A stretch of 14,369 bases of DNA from Actinomycetes bacterium (GCA_030605305.1 JAUWIO010000003.1:1-14369), one strand, 5' to 3'. Counted from the first letter of the stretch, positions 1 to 7,530 are shown. Notes: generated by a model from the letters alone, not told the origin. A program made the numbers and translations.

Positions 1-286
1 GATAATTCCGGCCATGGCTAAAGCCCGTGGGGATGGAGACCGTGATGTAGGCGTTGGCATCGGAGCGATCATCCCCAGGCAAGATGCCGAGCGACATGCC
101 GCCGGCTTCGGCCGCGCCGCGAGCAGCCGCCTCCATCACCCCGCTGAGGCCGCCGCAGACCAGTATGTGTCCCGCCCGGGCGATCTCCCGCCCGACCTCA
201 TAGGCAGACTCGGCTTGGCTCGCCGTGGGTTCGCCTGCCCCGATAACGGAAATATACCGTTTGCGCTCACCGACCTTATTCGTCAT
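1..286 (-). CDS. TIGR00725-type SLOG/LOG-fold nucleotide-binding protein, N-terminal part (cut by window edge)
   Basis: The first 95 residues are visible; family members are usually about 150-160 residues, so the C-terminal third lies beyond base 1. After a beta strand (YISVIGAGEP) the sequence has GGLSGVMEAAARGA, then GILPG, and IPTGFSHGRN. These glycine-rich blocks are typical of the Rossmann-like SLOG/lysine-decarboxylase-like fold, which binds nucleotides or nucleotide-derived ligands. The biochemical role of the TIGR00725 group is not established, so none is assigned. The ATG at 286 overlaps the end of the upstream cation transporter gene by 11 bases and has no good Shine-Dalgarno, which suggests translational coupling. 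In-frame stop TGA lies only nine codons upstream with no other usual start, so the start is well constrained. It is the last visible gene of the lysC operon. Confidence 0.8.
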   Translation of the reverse strand, partial: MTNKVGERKRYISVIGAGEPTASQAESAYEVGREIARAGHILVCGGLSGVMEAAARGAAEAGGMSLGILPGDDRSDANAYITVSIPTGFSHGRNY

Positions 287-1163
287 GAATATGTGGATTG
301 ATGTGAACCATCACATCCGCCACCCCTTCCACCTTCTCCGTCACCCGTATCTTGCACTCCTTCGCTATCTGATGGCCGTCCCGGACCGTCAAGTCCGGGT
401 CGACGTCGATCTTGATATCGACAAAAAGGTTGGGGCCCAGACGCCTGGCCCGAGCCTGCGCATGCTCGACACCCGGCGTTCCCTCGGAGATCGAGGTGAT
501 CTGACCCATCGTCTCGTCCTCGGGAACCCGGTCCATCAATTCCCGACCGGCGGCCCCGGCTATATCATAGGCAAGCTTGAGGATGATCAGCGATGTCAGA
601 CCGGCGGCCAGCGGGTCCAAAATAGGGTACCCGGCGCGGGCCCCGGCAATACCGACCAAGGTCGCCAGGGACGTTATGGCATCCTTACGATGGGCCAACG
701 CCCCAGCCATCAGTAACATGCTCCGATGGCGTCGGGCCGTGCGGGAGACGAGCCGATAGAGACCCTCTTTAACAAAGATCACGACGATTACCGCGACCAG
801 CGCTATCAACCCCGGGACCTCAGTGTCCCCGGAAGCGATCGATACGATCGTCCGCATCAAGATGAGAACACCGGCCGCGGCGATCATCACGGCCATCAAA
901 CCAGTGGCTATCGATTCGGCGCGCCCGTGGCCGTAAGGGTGGTCCCAATCGACCGGCTTTCTGGATATTCTCAGGCTGACGAGGACCGCGGTCTGAGAGA
1001 CCACATCGCTTAAAGATTCCACCGCGTCGGCCACCATGGCCTGACTATGACCGAGAATACCGGCGGCGAGCTTGAAGAGCGTTAACAGCACGTTGCCGAC
1101 GATGCTCACCCATGACAGACGGATACCTTCGCGGAACCGCTCTTGTTGCGCCGAGTCGGTCAT
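276..1163 (-). CDS. Cation diffusion facilitator (CDF) family metal transporter
   Basis: Inner-membrane divalent-metal/proton antiporter of 295 residues, the usual CDF length. About six hydrophobic segments occupy residues 15-200, followed by a roughly 85-residue cytoplasmic ferredoxin-like dimerisation domain ending PHIHDE. Family hallmarks are ADAVESLSDV in TM2 (about 45-54), DHPYGHGRAE (74-83) and AHRKDA in TM5 (157-162). The metal-site positions are unusual: where zinc CDFs have HxxxD in both TM2 and TM5, this protein has E49xxxD53 and A157xxxD161, with His158 one position later. The substrate metal therefore cannot be read off. A TTG at 1166 is an alternative start; the ATG at 1163 is preferred, with a weak GGCGAG six bases upstream. 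It lies 25 bases after asd and overlaps the next gene by 11, so it is very probably cotranscribed with lysC-asd. Confidence 0.92.
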   Translation of the reverse strand: MTDSAQQERFREGIRLSWVSIVGNVLLTLFKLAAGILGHSQAMVADAVESLSDVVSQTAVLVSLRISRKPVDWDHPYGHGRAESIATGLMAVMIAAAGVLILMRTIVSIASGDTEVPGLIALVAVIVVIFVKEGLYRLVSRTARRHRSMLLMAGALAHRKDAITSLATLVGIAGARAGYPILDPLAAGLTSLIILKLAYDIAGAAGRELMDRVPEDETMGQITSISEGTPGVEHAQARARRLGPNLFVDIKIDVDPDLTVRDGHQIAKECKIRVTEKVEGVADVMVHINPHIHDE

Positions 1164-1188
1164 CAAAAGCTCGCCATGTAAGCGGCGT

Positions 1189-2214
1189 CTAGCGCAACCA
1201 GTCCCGGTCGACTAAGCCTTCGGCTATCTGGACGGCGTTGAGGGCCGCACCCTTGCGAAGATTGTCGGCGACGACCCAAAGGTTCAGTCCGTTCTCGACG
1301 GACTCATCCCGGCGCAACCGACCAATGTAAGTAGAATCTGTGCCGGCCGCCGCCAAGGGGGTCGGGTAACTGTCGGTCTTGGGGTCATCCAGTAAAGTGA
1401 TGCCGGGAGAGTCGGCCAGGACTTGCCGGGCTTGCGCCAGATCGATCTCCCGCTCAAATTCGATATTTACCGATTCACTATGGCCGGTCACGACAGGTAC
1501 GCGAGCGGCAGTGGCCGTTATGCGCAGCTGCGGTAGACCCATTATCTTGCGGGTCTCAGCAATCATCTTTATCTCTTCCTTCGAATACCCTGAATCCTGG
1601 AAGACATCGATATGTGGAAAAAGATTGAAAGCAATAGGGTGCGCATATATGTCTGCCCGCGGGGCGCGGTCCGCCAGAATGTCCCGCGTCTGTTCGAGCA
1701 ATTCATCGACTGCCTCACGACCGGTACCGGAAACCGCTTGATACGTAGAAATGACGACCCGTTTCATCTTCCACAGATCGTGAAGCGGCTTGAGCGCCAT
1801 GACCAGCTGGATGGTCGAACAGTTCGGGTTGGCTATTATCCCGCCGTGGTCAGCCAAGGCGCCGGGATTGACCTCGGGGACGACTAGGGGGACATCCGGA
1901 TCCATCCGCCACGCGCTGCTATTATCGATAGACACGGCGCCCGCGTCCCGGGCCGCCGGCGCGTAATCCAGACTGACGCCGGAACCGGCGGAAAAGAGAG
2001 CGATGTCGACACCGGTGAATGAATCGCTTATCAGCGTCTCAACCTCTACTTGCCTATCGCCCCAGCTCAAAGCCCGCCCGGCCGCCCGGGACGACGCCCG
2101 CAACTTGAGCTCTCGGACAGGAAAACGCCGCTCTTGCAAGACGGCGCGCATCTCCTCTCCAACCAAGCCGGTAGCGCCGACGATGGCGACTTTGTACCCG
2201 CCGGCCGCCTTCAC
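1189..2214 (-). CDS. asd: Aspartate-semialdehyde dehydrogenase
   Basis: Cytoplasmic enzyme that reduces L-4-aspartyl phosphate to L-aspartate 4-semialdehyde with NADPH, the branch precursor for lysine/diaminopimelate, threonine and methionine. The 341-residue length is normal. An N-terminal Rossmann motif GATGLVGEEM lies at residues 13-22, the catalytic cysteine is Cys132 in NPNCSTIQ, YQAVSGTG lies at 158-165, and the active-site histidine is His245 in GHSESVN. The start is GTG at 2214, overlapping the lysC stop in a GTGA arrangement, so translation is probably coupled and the two enzymes of consecutive steps are made together. No truncation or missing catalytic residue is seen. Confidence 0.97.
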   Translation of the reverse strand: MKAAGGYKVAIVGATGLVGEEMRAVLQERRFPVRELKLRASSRAAGRALSWGDRQVEVETLISDSFTGVDIALFSAGSGVSLDYAPAARDAGAVSIDNSSAWRMDPDVPLVVPEVNPGALADHGGIIANPNCSTIQLVMALKPLHDLWKMKRVVISTYQAVSGTGREAVDELLEQTRDILADRAPRADIYAHPIAFNLFPHIDVFQDSGYSKEEIKMIAETRKIMGLPQLRITATAARVPVVTGHSESVNIEFEREIDLAQARQVLADSPGITLLDDPKTDSYPTPLAAAGTDSTYIGRLRRDESVENGLNLWVVADNLRKGAALNAVQIAEGLVDRDWLR

Positions 2215-3443
2215 TCTTTGGCCTGAAACTCTTGGCCCAATCCGAAGCCGTTATAAAGGGCTCTGACAGCGCGCTCTACCTCGTCTTCCGAGATCACGCA
2301 CGATATCTTGATGGACGAAGTGCTGATCATGTCGATATTGATCTTCTCCTCGGCCAATATCTCGAACATCTTCGCCGCGATGCCCGGGTGGCTTTTCATG
2401 CCGGCCCCCACTAGCGAGACCTTTGCGATCCGTTCATCGCACGCCGAACCGCGGGCCTCAAGCGTGCCGACGAGCCCATCGACCACAGCGCGGCCGCGGA
2501 CAAGATCTTCACCGGGTACGGTGAAGGAGATATCGGTTATCCCGTCCTCGCTGACGTTTTGAATGATCATATCAACGTTGATGTGCTCATCGGCCAGCTC
2601 CCTAAAAACAGTCGCGGCGATACCCGGATGATCGGGCACACCGAATATAGTTATCTTCGACTCATCGGCGTCATGGGTTACCGCGCTTACGATGGCCTTT
2701 TCCATGGTCTCTTCCACCTCTCCGATCAGAGTTCCTTCGCTATCGTCGAAACTTGATTTTACCGCAATCCGCACCCCGTGATTGCGAGCGTATTCGACGG
2801 CCCGCAATTGGAGGACTTTGGCTCCGGTGGCCGCCATCTCCAGCATCTCATCGTAAGAGACTCGTTTGAGTTGCCGGACCCCCGCGACCACGCGCGGGTC
2901 CGCGGCGTAGACTCCGGCGACGTCCGTATATATCTCGCAGAGTTCAGCCCCCAGCTTGGCGGCGATAGCGGTCGCGGTCGTATCGGAACCGCCGCGCCCG
3001 AGGGTGGTGATATCTGAACTGTCGGTAACACCCTGAAACCCGGCCTCGATAGCTATTTTACCTTGTGTTAAGGCCTCCTCAAGTCTGGCCGCCTTAACGT
3101 TCACTATCCGGGCTTTGGTGTGACTGCGATCGGTCTCTATGCCGACCTGGGCGCCCGTGAACGATATCGCGTCATGCCCTTGGCCGGCGATAGCCATGCT
3201 CAAAAGCGCGATCGATATCTGCTCTCCCGTGGCGAGAAGCATATCCATCTCCCGCTCGGCGGGACACGGGTTGAGCTCATAAGCCATCTTCACGAGGTCG
3301 TCAGTAGTACCGCTGATCGCGGAGACGACCACCACTACTTGATGGCCCGCTTGTTTCGTGGCGATGATGCGGCGGGCCACATTTTGAATATGCATGGTAT
3401 CGGCCACAGAGGTGCCGCCATACTTTTGCACGATTATAGACAT
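2211..3443 (-). CDS. lysC: Aspartate kinase (alpha subunit frame) with two C-terminal ACT domains
   Basis: Phosphorylates L-aspartate with ATP to 4-aspartyl phosphate, the committed step of the aspartate family of amino acids. The 410 residues match the Bacillus/Corynebacterium-type monofunctional enzyme. The kinase domain begins with KYGGTSV (7-13) and contains TTLGRGGSD (146-154); two ACT domains occupy about 262-340 and 345-410, with the paired phrases EHINVDMI and EKINIDMI. ACT domains bind the feedback inhibitor, usually lysine and/or threonine; which one cannot be told here. A second in-frame start at Met247 with its own ribosome binding site would give a separate 164-residue ACT-only beta subunit. 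Promoter TTGCCC-17-TACAAT lies just upstream; the ribosome binding site before ATG 3443 is weak. The stop codon overlaps the asd start by four bases. Confidence 0.97.
   Translation of the reverse strand: MSIIVQKYGGTSVADTMHIQNVARRIIATKQAGHQVVVVVSAISGTTDDLVKMAYELNPCPAEREMDMLLATGEQISIALLSMAIAGQGHDAISFTGAQVGIETDRSHTKARIVNVKAARLEEALTQGKIAIEAGFQGVTDSSDITTLGRGGSDTTATAIAAKLGAELCEIYTDVAGVYAADPRVVAGVRQLKRVSYDEMLEMAATGAKVLQLRAVEYARNHGVRIAVKSSFDDSEGTLIGEVEETMEKAIVSAVTHDADESKITIFGVPDHPGIAATVFRELADEHINVDMIIQNVSEDGITDISFTVPGEDLVRGRAVVDGLVGTLEARGSACDERIAKVSLVGAGMKSHPGIAAKMFEILAEEKINIDMISTSSIKISCVISEDEVERAVRALYNGFGLGQEFQAKE
2703..2720 (-). promoter_or_regulatory. Internal ribosome binding site and ATG for a lysC beta subunit
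   Basis: Inside lysC, GAGGTG (2720-2715) sits nine bases before an in-frame ATG at 2705 (Met247 of the full protein). Translation from here gives 164 residues comprising the two ACT domains. Bacillus subtilis aspartokinase II and Corynebacterium LysC are known to produce a beta subunit from just such an internal start at about the same residue, so size and position agree. The signal is stronger than that at the lysC start itself. Confidence 0.55.
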
Positions 3444-3476
3444 ATCAACCAGTCATCTAGCGTCGACAACCTGGTT

Positions 3477-3505
3477 ATTGTACCTTCACCAGAAAAAGCG
3501 GGCAA
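3477..3505 (-). promoter_or_regulatory. Sigma-70-type promoter of the lysC-asd operon
   Basis: On the minus strand TTGCCC (3505-3500) is followed after 17 bases by TACAAT (3482-3477), five of six matches in the -10 and standard spacing. Transcription should begin near 3470, giving a leader of about 27 bases before the lysC ATG. The -35 immediately follows the T-tract of the upstream terminator. The leader is too short for a lysine riboswitch or T-box, so any feedback here is probably enzymatic. Confidence 0.6.
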
Positions 3506-3532
3506 GAAAAAGCGGCGCCGAAGCGCCGCTTT
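3504..3532 (-). terminator. Intrinsic terminator after the small membrane protein pair
   Basis: Read on the minus strand, GCGGCGC-TTCG-GCGCCGC forms a seven-pair GC stem with the stable TTCG tetraloop (extended by A-T pairs), followed by TTTTTCTT. It starts 23 bases after the stop codon at 3555. The A-rich flank on the other side gives it some bidirectional character, but no plus-strand gene ends here. Confidence 0.9.
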
Positions 3533-3554
3533 AAAAGTCCTTGTTCTGAACCTA

Positions 3555-3863
3555 TTAGGCCGCTTTCTTGATGTCGCGCATCTCATCCTTGGTCGTCTCG
3601 GTCTGATACTCGATATCAAAGAGCAGCGAGATGCCCTCGGAGAGCGCGTACAGAGAACCGAAAGTTACCAATGAATAGATAAGTATCCCAACGAATGCTA
3701 AGAAGCCTCCGCCCGCCGCACCGGCTGCCCCTAGCTGTTGGGCGATAACGCTCCCAGCTGCTAAGGCCGCAATGCTCATTCCGATACCTATCACTAGTGA
3801 CACCCAAGCCAAGACCTTATAAACAACGGCCATGGTCCTCAATATCCGATATTTTTCCGCCAT
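3555..3863 (-). CDS. Small membrane protein of unknown function, paralogue 1
   Basis: A 102-residue protein with a charged N-terminus (MAEKYRILRTMAVVYKVLAW), two to three hydrophobic stretches (about 11-40 and 50-83), and a hydrophilic tail after LLFDIEYQTET ending in AA. It is clearly homologous to the gene just upstream: YRxLRxMAVVxKVLAW, FxGxLYxxSExxxLLFD and the terminal AA are shared. The ATG at 3863 is preferred over a GTG at 3872, because the Shine-Dalgarno AAGGGGTG then lies six bases before the start, exactly as in the paralogue. Similar short proteins occur widely without an assigned function, and I assign none. The 66-base gap to the paralogue has no strong terminator, so the two are probably cotranscribed. 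Confidence 0.82.
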   Translation of the reverse strand: MAEKYRILRTMAVVYKVLAWVSLVIGIGMSIAALAAGSVIAQQLGAAGAAGGGFLAFVGILIYSLVTFGSLYALSEGISLLFDIEYQTETTKDEMRDIKKAA

Positions 3864-3929
3864 TTCACTCACCCCTTTTTTCTTCGCTATGAAGCTACCC
3901 GCGCTAAAGAACGGATAAACAATCGCAAA

Positions 3930-4241
3930 TCAGGCCGCCGGCCTGATCTGCCTCACCTTATCTTCGGTCGAATGTGCTTCCCCGTTGACATCGAAAAGGA
4001 GGTACACCGATTCCGAAATCGTGTAAAGCGTTCCGAAAATGACCAACGCATACGCAGCCAGCAAGATCCACGCGCTAAGACCGGCCACAAACCCAAGAAA
4101 CGCTCCCGCTTGCGGTGCCACGACAAGCGCCAGTCCTACCGCCAGCAGTGTATTCACGAATACGGCCACAGCTATCGCCAGCCAAGCCAGAACTTTAAGA
4201 ACGACCGCCATGAATCGCAAGAGACGATACTGTTCTCTCAT
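3930..4241 (-). CDS. Small membrane protein of unknown function, paralogue 2
   Basis: A 103-residue protein, MREQYRLLRFMAVVLKVLAW followed by two or three membrane spans (about 11-42 and 45-84) and a short hydrophilic tail (FDVNGEAHSTED...) ending PAA. It is the tandem paralogue of the gene at 3555-3863. An ATG at 4247 and an upstream in-frame start at 4316 are possible, but AAAGGGGTG lies six bases before ATG 4241, the same spacing as in the paralogue, and the alignment begins there. The longer form would also run through the upstream terminator region. Function is unknown. The conserved FD near the membrane exit and the acidic tail could contact a cytoplasmic partner; this is inference only. 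Confidence 0.8.
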   Translation of the reverse strand: MREQYRLLRFMAVVLKVLAWLAIAVAVFVNTLLAVGLALVVAPQAGAFLGFVAGLSAWILLAAYALVIFGTLYTISESVYLLFDVNGEAHSTEDKVRQIRPAA

Positions 4242-4300
4242 CGTCATCACCCCTTTCCCTACAATTCGAACGTACCCGCAGGTCGCTATGGTAAACGCTG

Positions 4301-4349
4301 AAAAAGGAACGCCCACAAGATTCTCAAAACTGATTCTCGCGGGCGTCCC
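4301..4349 (-). terminator. Intrinsic terminator of the por operon
   Basis: On the minus strand the 15-base arm 4349-4335 (GGGACGCCCGCGAGA) pairs fully with 4320-4306 (TCTTGTGGGCGTTCC), counting three G-T wobbles, around a 14-base loop, and is followed by TTTTT (4305-4301). It begins 33 bases beyond the porB stop codon. It separates the por operon from the small membrane proteins downstream. Confidence 0.88.
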
Positions 4350-4382
4350 TATATATTTAGTTAGTGGTTAGTGAAAAAAGAG

Positions 4383-5309
4383 CTATTCGGTGACGCCGCA
4401 GCGGCGCAATAATCGGTCCCAGTTGGCGTCGACATCGTCCTGTATCTCGGCCAGGAGCTCTTCATTTCCGGGGGCCAAAAGATGCTTGAAGCGCCCCTGG
4501 GGCTTCAGCCAGTCGGCGATCGGCTTAGGGTCGCGGACCTTGACGTTCAGCTTCCACTCACCGTTCTCGACTTCAAAAAGCGGCCAAAAGCGCGTCTGTA
4601 CGCCCGCCTTAGCCATCTTGACGGTCATATCGGAAGAAAAGCGCCAGCCACGCGGACAGGGGCTCAGCACGTTCAAGAAAGCCGGACCATCGGCGGTGAA
4701 GGCCTTCGTCGCCTTGCTCTGGAGATCTTTCCAGTTGCTGATCGATGCCTGGGCCACATACGGGATACCGTGGGCCGCCACGATAGCCGTCAGGTCTTTC
4801 CTCTTTTGCGGTTTGCCGGAGTCGACCTTGCCGACCGGCGTCGTGGTCGTCCACGCGCCCTTAGGTGTAGCGCTGGAACGCTGAATGCCGGTATTCATGT
4901 ATGCGCCGTTGTCGAGGCAGACGTAGACCATCTTATGGCCCCGCTCCAAAGCCCCGCTGAGCGACTGAAGACCGATGTCATAGGTGCCGCCGTCGCCGCC
5001 AAAGGCGACGAAACGGAACTCGCTATCGACTTTGCCGCGACGGCGCAGGGCATTATAGGCCGCCTCGACACCGCTGATAGTAGCCGCCGCATTCTCGAAC
5101 GCATTATGGATAAAGCTGCACTTCCAGGCGGTGTAGGGGTAGATCGTCGTAGAAACTTCCAAACACCCTGTGGCGCAACCGACAACCACCGGCGCATCGG
5201 CAGCCATCAAGATCTGCCGGGTAGCGATGGAGTGCCCGCATCCCGCGCAAAGCCGGTGTCCGCCGGTCAGATAATCTTCTTTATGCGTCAGTTCTCTTAA
5301 GCTCGTCAT
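4383..5309 (-). CDS. porB: 2-oxoacid (probably pyruvate):ferredoxin oxidoreductase, beta subunit
   Basis: Thiamine-diphosphate-binding subunit of the four-subunit enzyme that oxidatively decarboxylates pyruvate (or a related 2-oxoacid) with CoA and reduces ferredoxin; cytoplasmic. The 308 residues are a normal length. HRLCAGCGHS (18-27) gives two of the cluster-ligating cysteines and PCPRGW near residue 216 another. GGDGGTYDIG and, about 30 residues later, NGAYMNTGIQRS form the Mg-TPP binding motif. A ribosome binding site AGGTGA lies four bases before ATG 5309, which is eight bases after the porA stop. Pyruvate is the most likely substrate, but 2-oxoisovalerate and similar acids use closely related enzymes and cannot be excluded. 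It is the last gene before a strong terminator. Confidence 0.93.
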   Translation of the reverse strand: MTSLRELTHKEDYLTGGHRLCAGCGHSIATRQILMAADAPVVVGCATGCLEVSTTIYPYTAWKCSFIHNAFENAAATISGVEAAYNALRRRGKVDSEFRFVAFGGDGGTYDIGLQSLSGALERGHKMVYVCLDNGAYMNTGIQRSSATPKGAWTTTTPVGKVDSGKPQKRKDLTAIVAAHGIPYVAQASISNWKDLQSKATKAFTADGPAFLNVLSPCPRGWRFSSDMTVKMAKAGVQTRFWPLFEVENGEWKLNVKVRDPKPIADWLKPQGRFKHLLAPGNEELLAEIQDDVDANWDRLLRRCGVTE

Positions 5310-5317
5310 ATCGTCAC

Positions 5318-6501
5318 CTATTCCTTCAGCCCGAGGTATCTGATGACCGGACCGGTCTGCCCGCTCTTCGCTACCTGGCTCAGGTCGTTAAAGACTTGTT
5401 CTAGGTTGGGCATGGAAACATCGCGCCCGCCCAAGCCATAAATGTAATTAATAACCGGCACCCGCGAAGCTTGATCGTAGAGGGCCGAGCGGATCTCTTG
5501 AAAGAGAGGGGCCCCGATAGCTCCCGGCGAAAGTGAGCGGTCGCGAGCCGCCACCGCTTTGACACCGGCCAACGCCTCGGCGATCTGCTCGGCGGGAAAC
5601 GGCCGGAAGCTCCTCAACTTAAGCAGGCCCGCTTTGATGCCGGCCTCCCGGAGCTTATCGACAACGACCCGGGTCGTTCCCGCGGCCGAACCGAGGATGA
5701 CGATCGCGACCTCGGCATCGTCTAACTTGTATGCTTCAAAGAGACCATATTCACGCCCGGATATCTGTCCGTACTCTTTGCCGACTTCCTCAATGACCGG
5801 CACACTGCCGAGCGTGGCCAGCTCCTGGTCGCGGCGGAATTCAAAGAAGGACCCGTGGAGGCCATCGAACGGACCCACGGTGATCGGATTGTTCGCGTCC
5901 AGCATCGTGATCGGGGCATCGAACTCCCCGACGAACTTAGCCGCGACATCATCATCGAGGATATCGAGACGATCGATGGCGTGACTGATAATGAAACCGT
6001 CTAAGCAGACCATGACGGGCAACTTGACCCGATGATCTTCGGCGATGCGGACCGCTTGCAGGGTCGTATCGTAGGCCTCCTGAGCGTTCTCGCAGAACAA
6101 TTGGATCCAACCTGAATCCCTGGCCCCATCGAATCCTGATGGTCGCAGTGGATATTGATGGGGCCGGACAAGGTCCGATTGACGTTGTGCATGATGATCG
6201 GGAGCCGATACGCTGAAGCGATATACAGCTCTTCCCACATCAGGGCCAGACCCTGAGATGCGGTGGCCGTCATAACCCGGGAGCCGGCCGCCGAAGCGCC
6301 GATGCTGGCGCTCATGGCGCTATGCTCGCTCTCAACAGTCACATATTCAGTGTTAACCAGACCATCGGCTACATACGTGGAGAACTCTTCGACAATAGTC
6401 GTCTGTGGAGTGATCGGATAGGCCGCGACGACATCGGGGTCCGCTTGGCGCATCGCCTGCGCGCAAGCTACGTTTCCAGTTAAAGCAACTGTCTTGGCCA
6501 T
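5318..6501 (-). CDS. porA: 2-oxoacid:ferredoxin oxidoreductase alpha subunit, frame broken by a one-base deletion
   Basis: The alpha subunit carries the pyrimidine-binding half of the TPP site. Residues 1-126 ([10 protein letters not shown] to HCDHQDSMG, with [10 protein letters not shown] at 26-35 and [17 protein letters not shown]) read in one frame; the rest ([19 protein letters not shown] to YLGLKE) reads in another. At 6124-6127 the minus strand has four Gs (ATGGGGCCAGGG). A fifth would read ATG GGG GCC AGG GAT and restore SMGARDSGW, giving 394 residues, the normal size. As written, the first frame stops at 6001 after about 41 wrong residues. All other residues look conserved, so the change is recent or a sequence error. 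A strong GAGGAGGAG (6515-6507) lies five bases before ATG 6501, which overlaps the porD stop by one base (TAATG). Confidence 0.88.
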
Positions 6502-6803
6502 TATTTCTCCTCCTCGTTCATTTCGATTGCATCGACCGGGCACTCTTCGGCGCAGATGCCGCATCCTTTGCAATGATCGAAATCAATGCCTACCATCTTT
6601 TCGTCTTTGATCTCGATCGAAGTATCGGGGCAAAACATCCAACAGATCATGCAGTGCGTGCAACGATCCTCGAACCATTCCGGCTTCTCGGAGCGCCAGC
6701 CGCCTGTCTTATATTGATGAGCCGTACCGCCTTCGGGGATAGTCACCCCGGCCGGGTGGTCACCGCCTTTCCATTTCTTGATGTTGCTGATATCCCAAGT
6801 CAC
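6501..6803 (-). CDS. porD: 2-oxoacid:ferredoxin oxidoreductase, delta subunit (2x 4Fe-4S ferredoxin)
   Basis: A 100-residue electron-transfer subunit that passes electrons from the TPP subunit toward free ferredoxin. Two complete 4Fe-4S motifs are present: [12 protein letters not shown] and [12 protein letters not shown], both CxxCxxCxxxCP, in the C-terminal half. The N-terminal part ([16 protein letters not shown], then [13 protein letters not shown]) is the usual PorD lead-in. The GTG start at 6803 overlaps the porG stop as GTGA, and the stop overlaps the porA start as TAATG, so the three subunits appear translationally coupled. Confidence 0.94.
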   Translation of the reverse strand: MTWDISNIKKWKGGDHPAGVTIPEGGTAHQYKTGGWRSEKPEWFEDRCTHCMICWMFCPDTSIEIKDEKMVGIDFDHCKGCGICAEECPVDAIEMNEEEK

Positions 6804-7396
6804 TCTGATTGCACCTCCGCGTACGCCCGCGTGAGCGCCTCCACGTTTCCGTCGATGATCTCCTGGCTGAACTTCTTGCCGAAGGAAGCGCGAATATGCT
6901 CGGCGACTTTTTCGACATCCATGATGTGGGTCGCTTTAAGCATCGCCCCCAACATCGGTGTATTCGGTATCGCCCGCCCGATACATTCTACCGCTATCTT
7001 AGAGGCGTCTACCGTGAAGATCTTTTGTTTTTCATAGTTGTTGGCCGCCCGGACCTCTGCCGGGGACATCTCCGAATTGATGACCAATACTCCATCGTCG
7101 GGCATCCCTTGCGTCACATCGACGACCGCCAGCAGGGTTGGATCCAGGACCGCGACGATCCCGGGGTTGGTCACATTACAGTGGATATTGATGGGCTCCG
7201 GGCTGATCCGCGTGAAGGCTTGGATCGGGGCCCCCATCCGCTCCGGACCATACTCAGGCGACGCCTGAAAATACTGGTCGAGTTTGAGAGCCGCTTCGGC
7301 CGTCAGTTTGGCCGCCGTCACCGCGCCTTGGCCGCCGCGCCCATGCCACCTTATCTCAGTTAGATTGTCCACACTCACCTCGCATCTTTCCGACAC
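6800..7396 (-). CDS. porG: 2-oxoacid:ferredoxin oxidoreductase, gamma subunit
   Basis: Gamma subunit of the por complex, thought to contribute to CoA handling and assembly. Up to 198 residues: EIRWHGRGGQGAVTAAKL opens the conserved domain, followed by SPEYGPERMGAPIQAFTRIS and the C-terminal PNTPMLGAMLKATHIM, all typical. The start is uncertain: GTG at 7396, 7378 or 7372 are all in frame, none has an ideal Shine-Dalgarno, and the conserved domain starts only a few residues after 7372, so up to eight N-terminal residues may not be translated. It is the first gene of porGDAB. Confidence 0.92.
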   Translation of the reverse strand: MSERCEVSVDNLTEIRWHGRGGQGAVTAAKLTAEAALKLDQYFQASPEYGPERMGAPIQAFTRISPEPINIHCNVTNPGIVAVLDPTLLAVVDVTQGMPDDGVLVINSEMSPAEVRAANNYEKQKIFTVDASKIAVECIGRAIPNTPMLGAMLKATHIMDVEKVAEHIRASFGKKFSQEIIDGNVEALTRAYAEVQSE

Positions 7397-7501
7397 CCAT
7401 CCCGACCCACAATTAACAGTAAAAATGGGGCCGTACTTCTAAGCGAAGTCCTGGGCAAGCTCTGACTTATTCCATAAGCGCGCTAGAATGCGCGAGAAAC
7501 A

Positions 7502-7530
7502 TTTGTACTATATAGTTTCCCCATTTTCAA
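7502..7530 (-). promoter_or_regulatory. Probable promoter of porGDAB
   Basis: TTGAAA (7530-7525) and TACAAA (7507-7502) are separated by 17 bases on the minus strand, nine of twelve consensus matches. Transcription would start near 7495, leaving a leader of about 100 bases before porG. That leader has only a short CTTAT/ATAAG dyad (7466-7478) and a run of five Ts near 7424-7428; I recognise no riboswitch. The rest of the 183-base gap between the HD-GYP gene and porG holds no gene that I can support. Confidence 0.4.

Noticed and set aside
14..716. Open plus-strand frames across 14-301 and 225-716
   Set aside because: They lie opposite the TIGR00725 and CDF genes, have arginine-rich compositions without motifs, and are shadows.
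3930..3945. CAGGCC-GCC-GGCCTG dyad overlapping the stop codon of the upstream small membrane protein gene
   Set aside because: Short stem over the coding end with no T-tract; probably coincidental in GC-rich sequence.
4482..5300. 272-codon open plus-strand frame opposite porB
   Set aside because: The porB frame carries all family motifs; the opposite frame shows no recognisable domain and reflects GC-driven openness.
6001..6573. Separate 190-residue protein starting upstream of the porA ATG
   Set aside because: It is the porA N-terminal frame extended backward into porD; the strong ribosome binding site puts the start at 6501 and the C-terminal 40 residues are the out-of-frame tail after the deletion.
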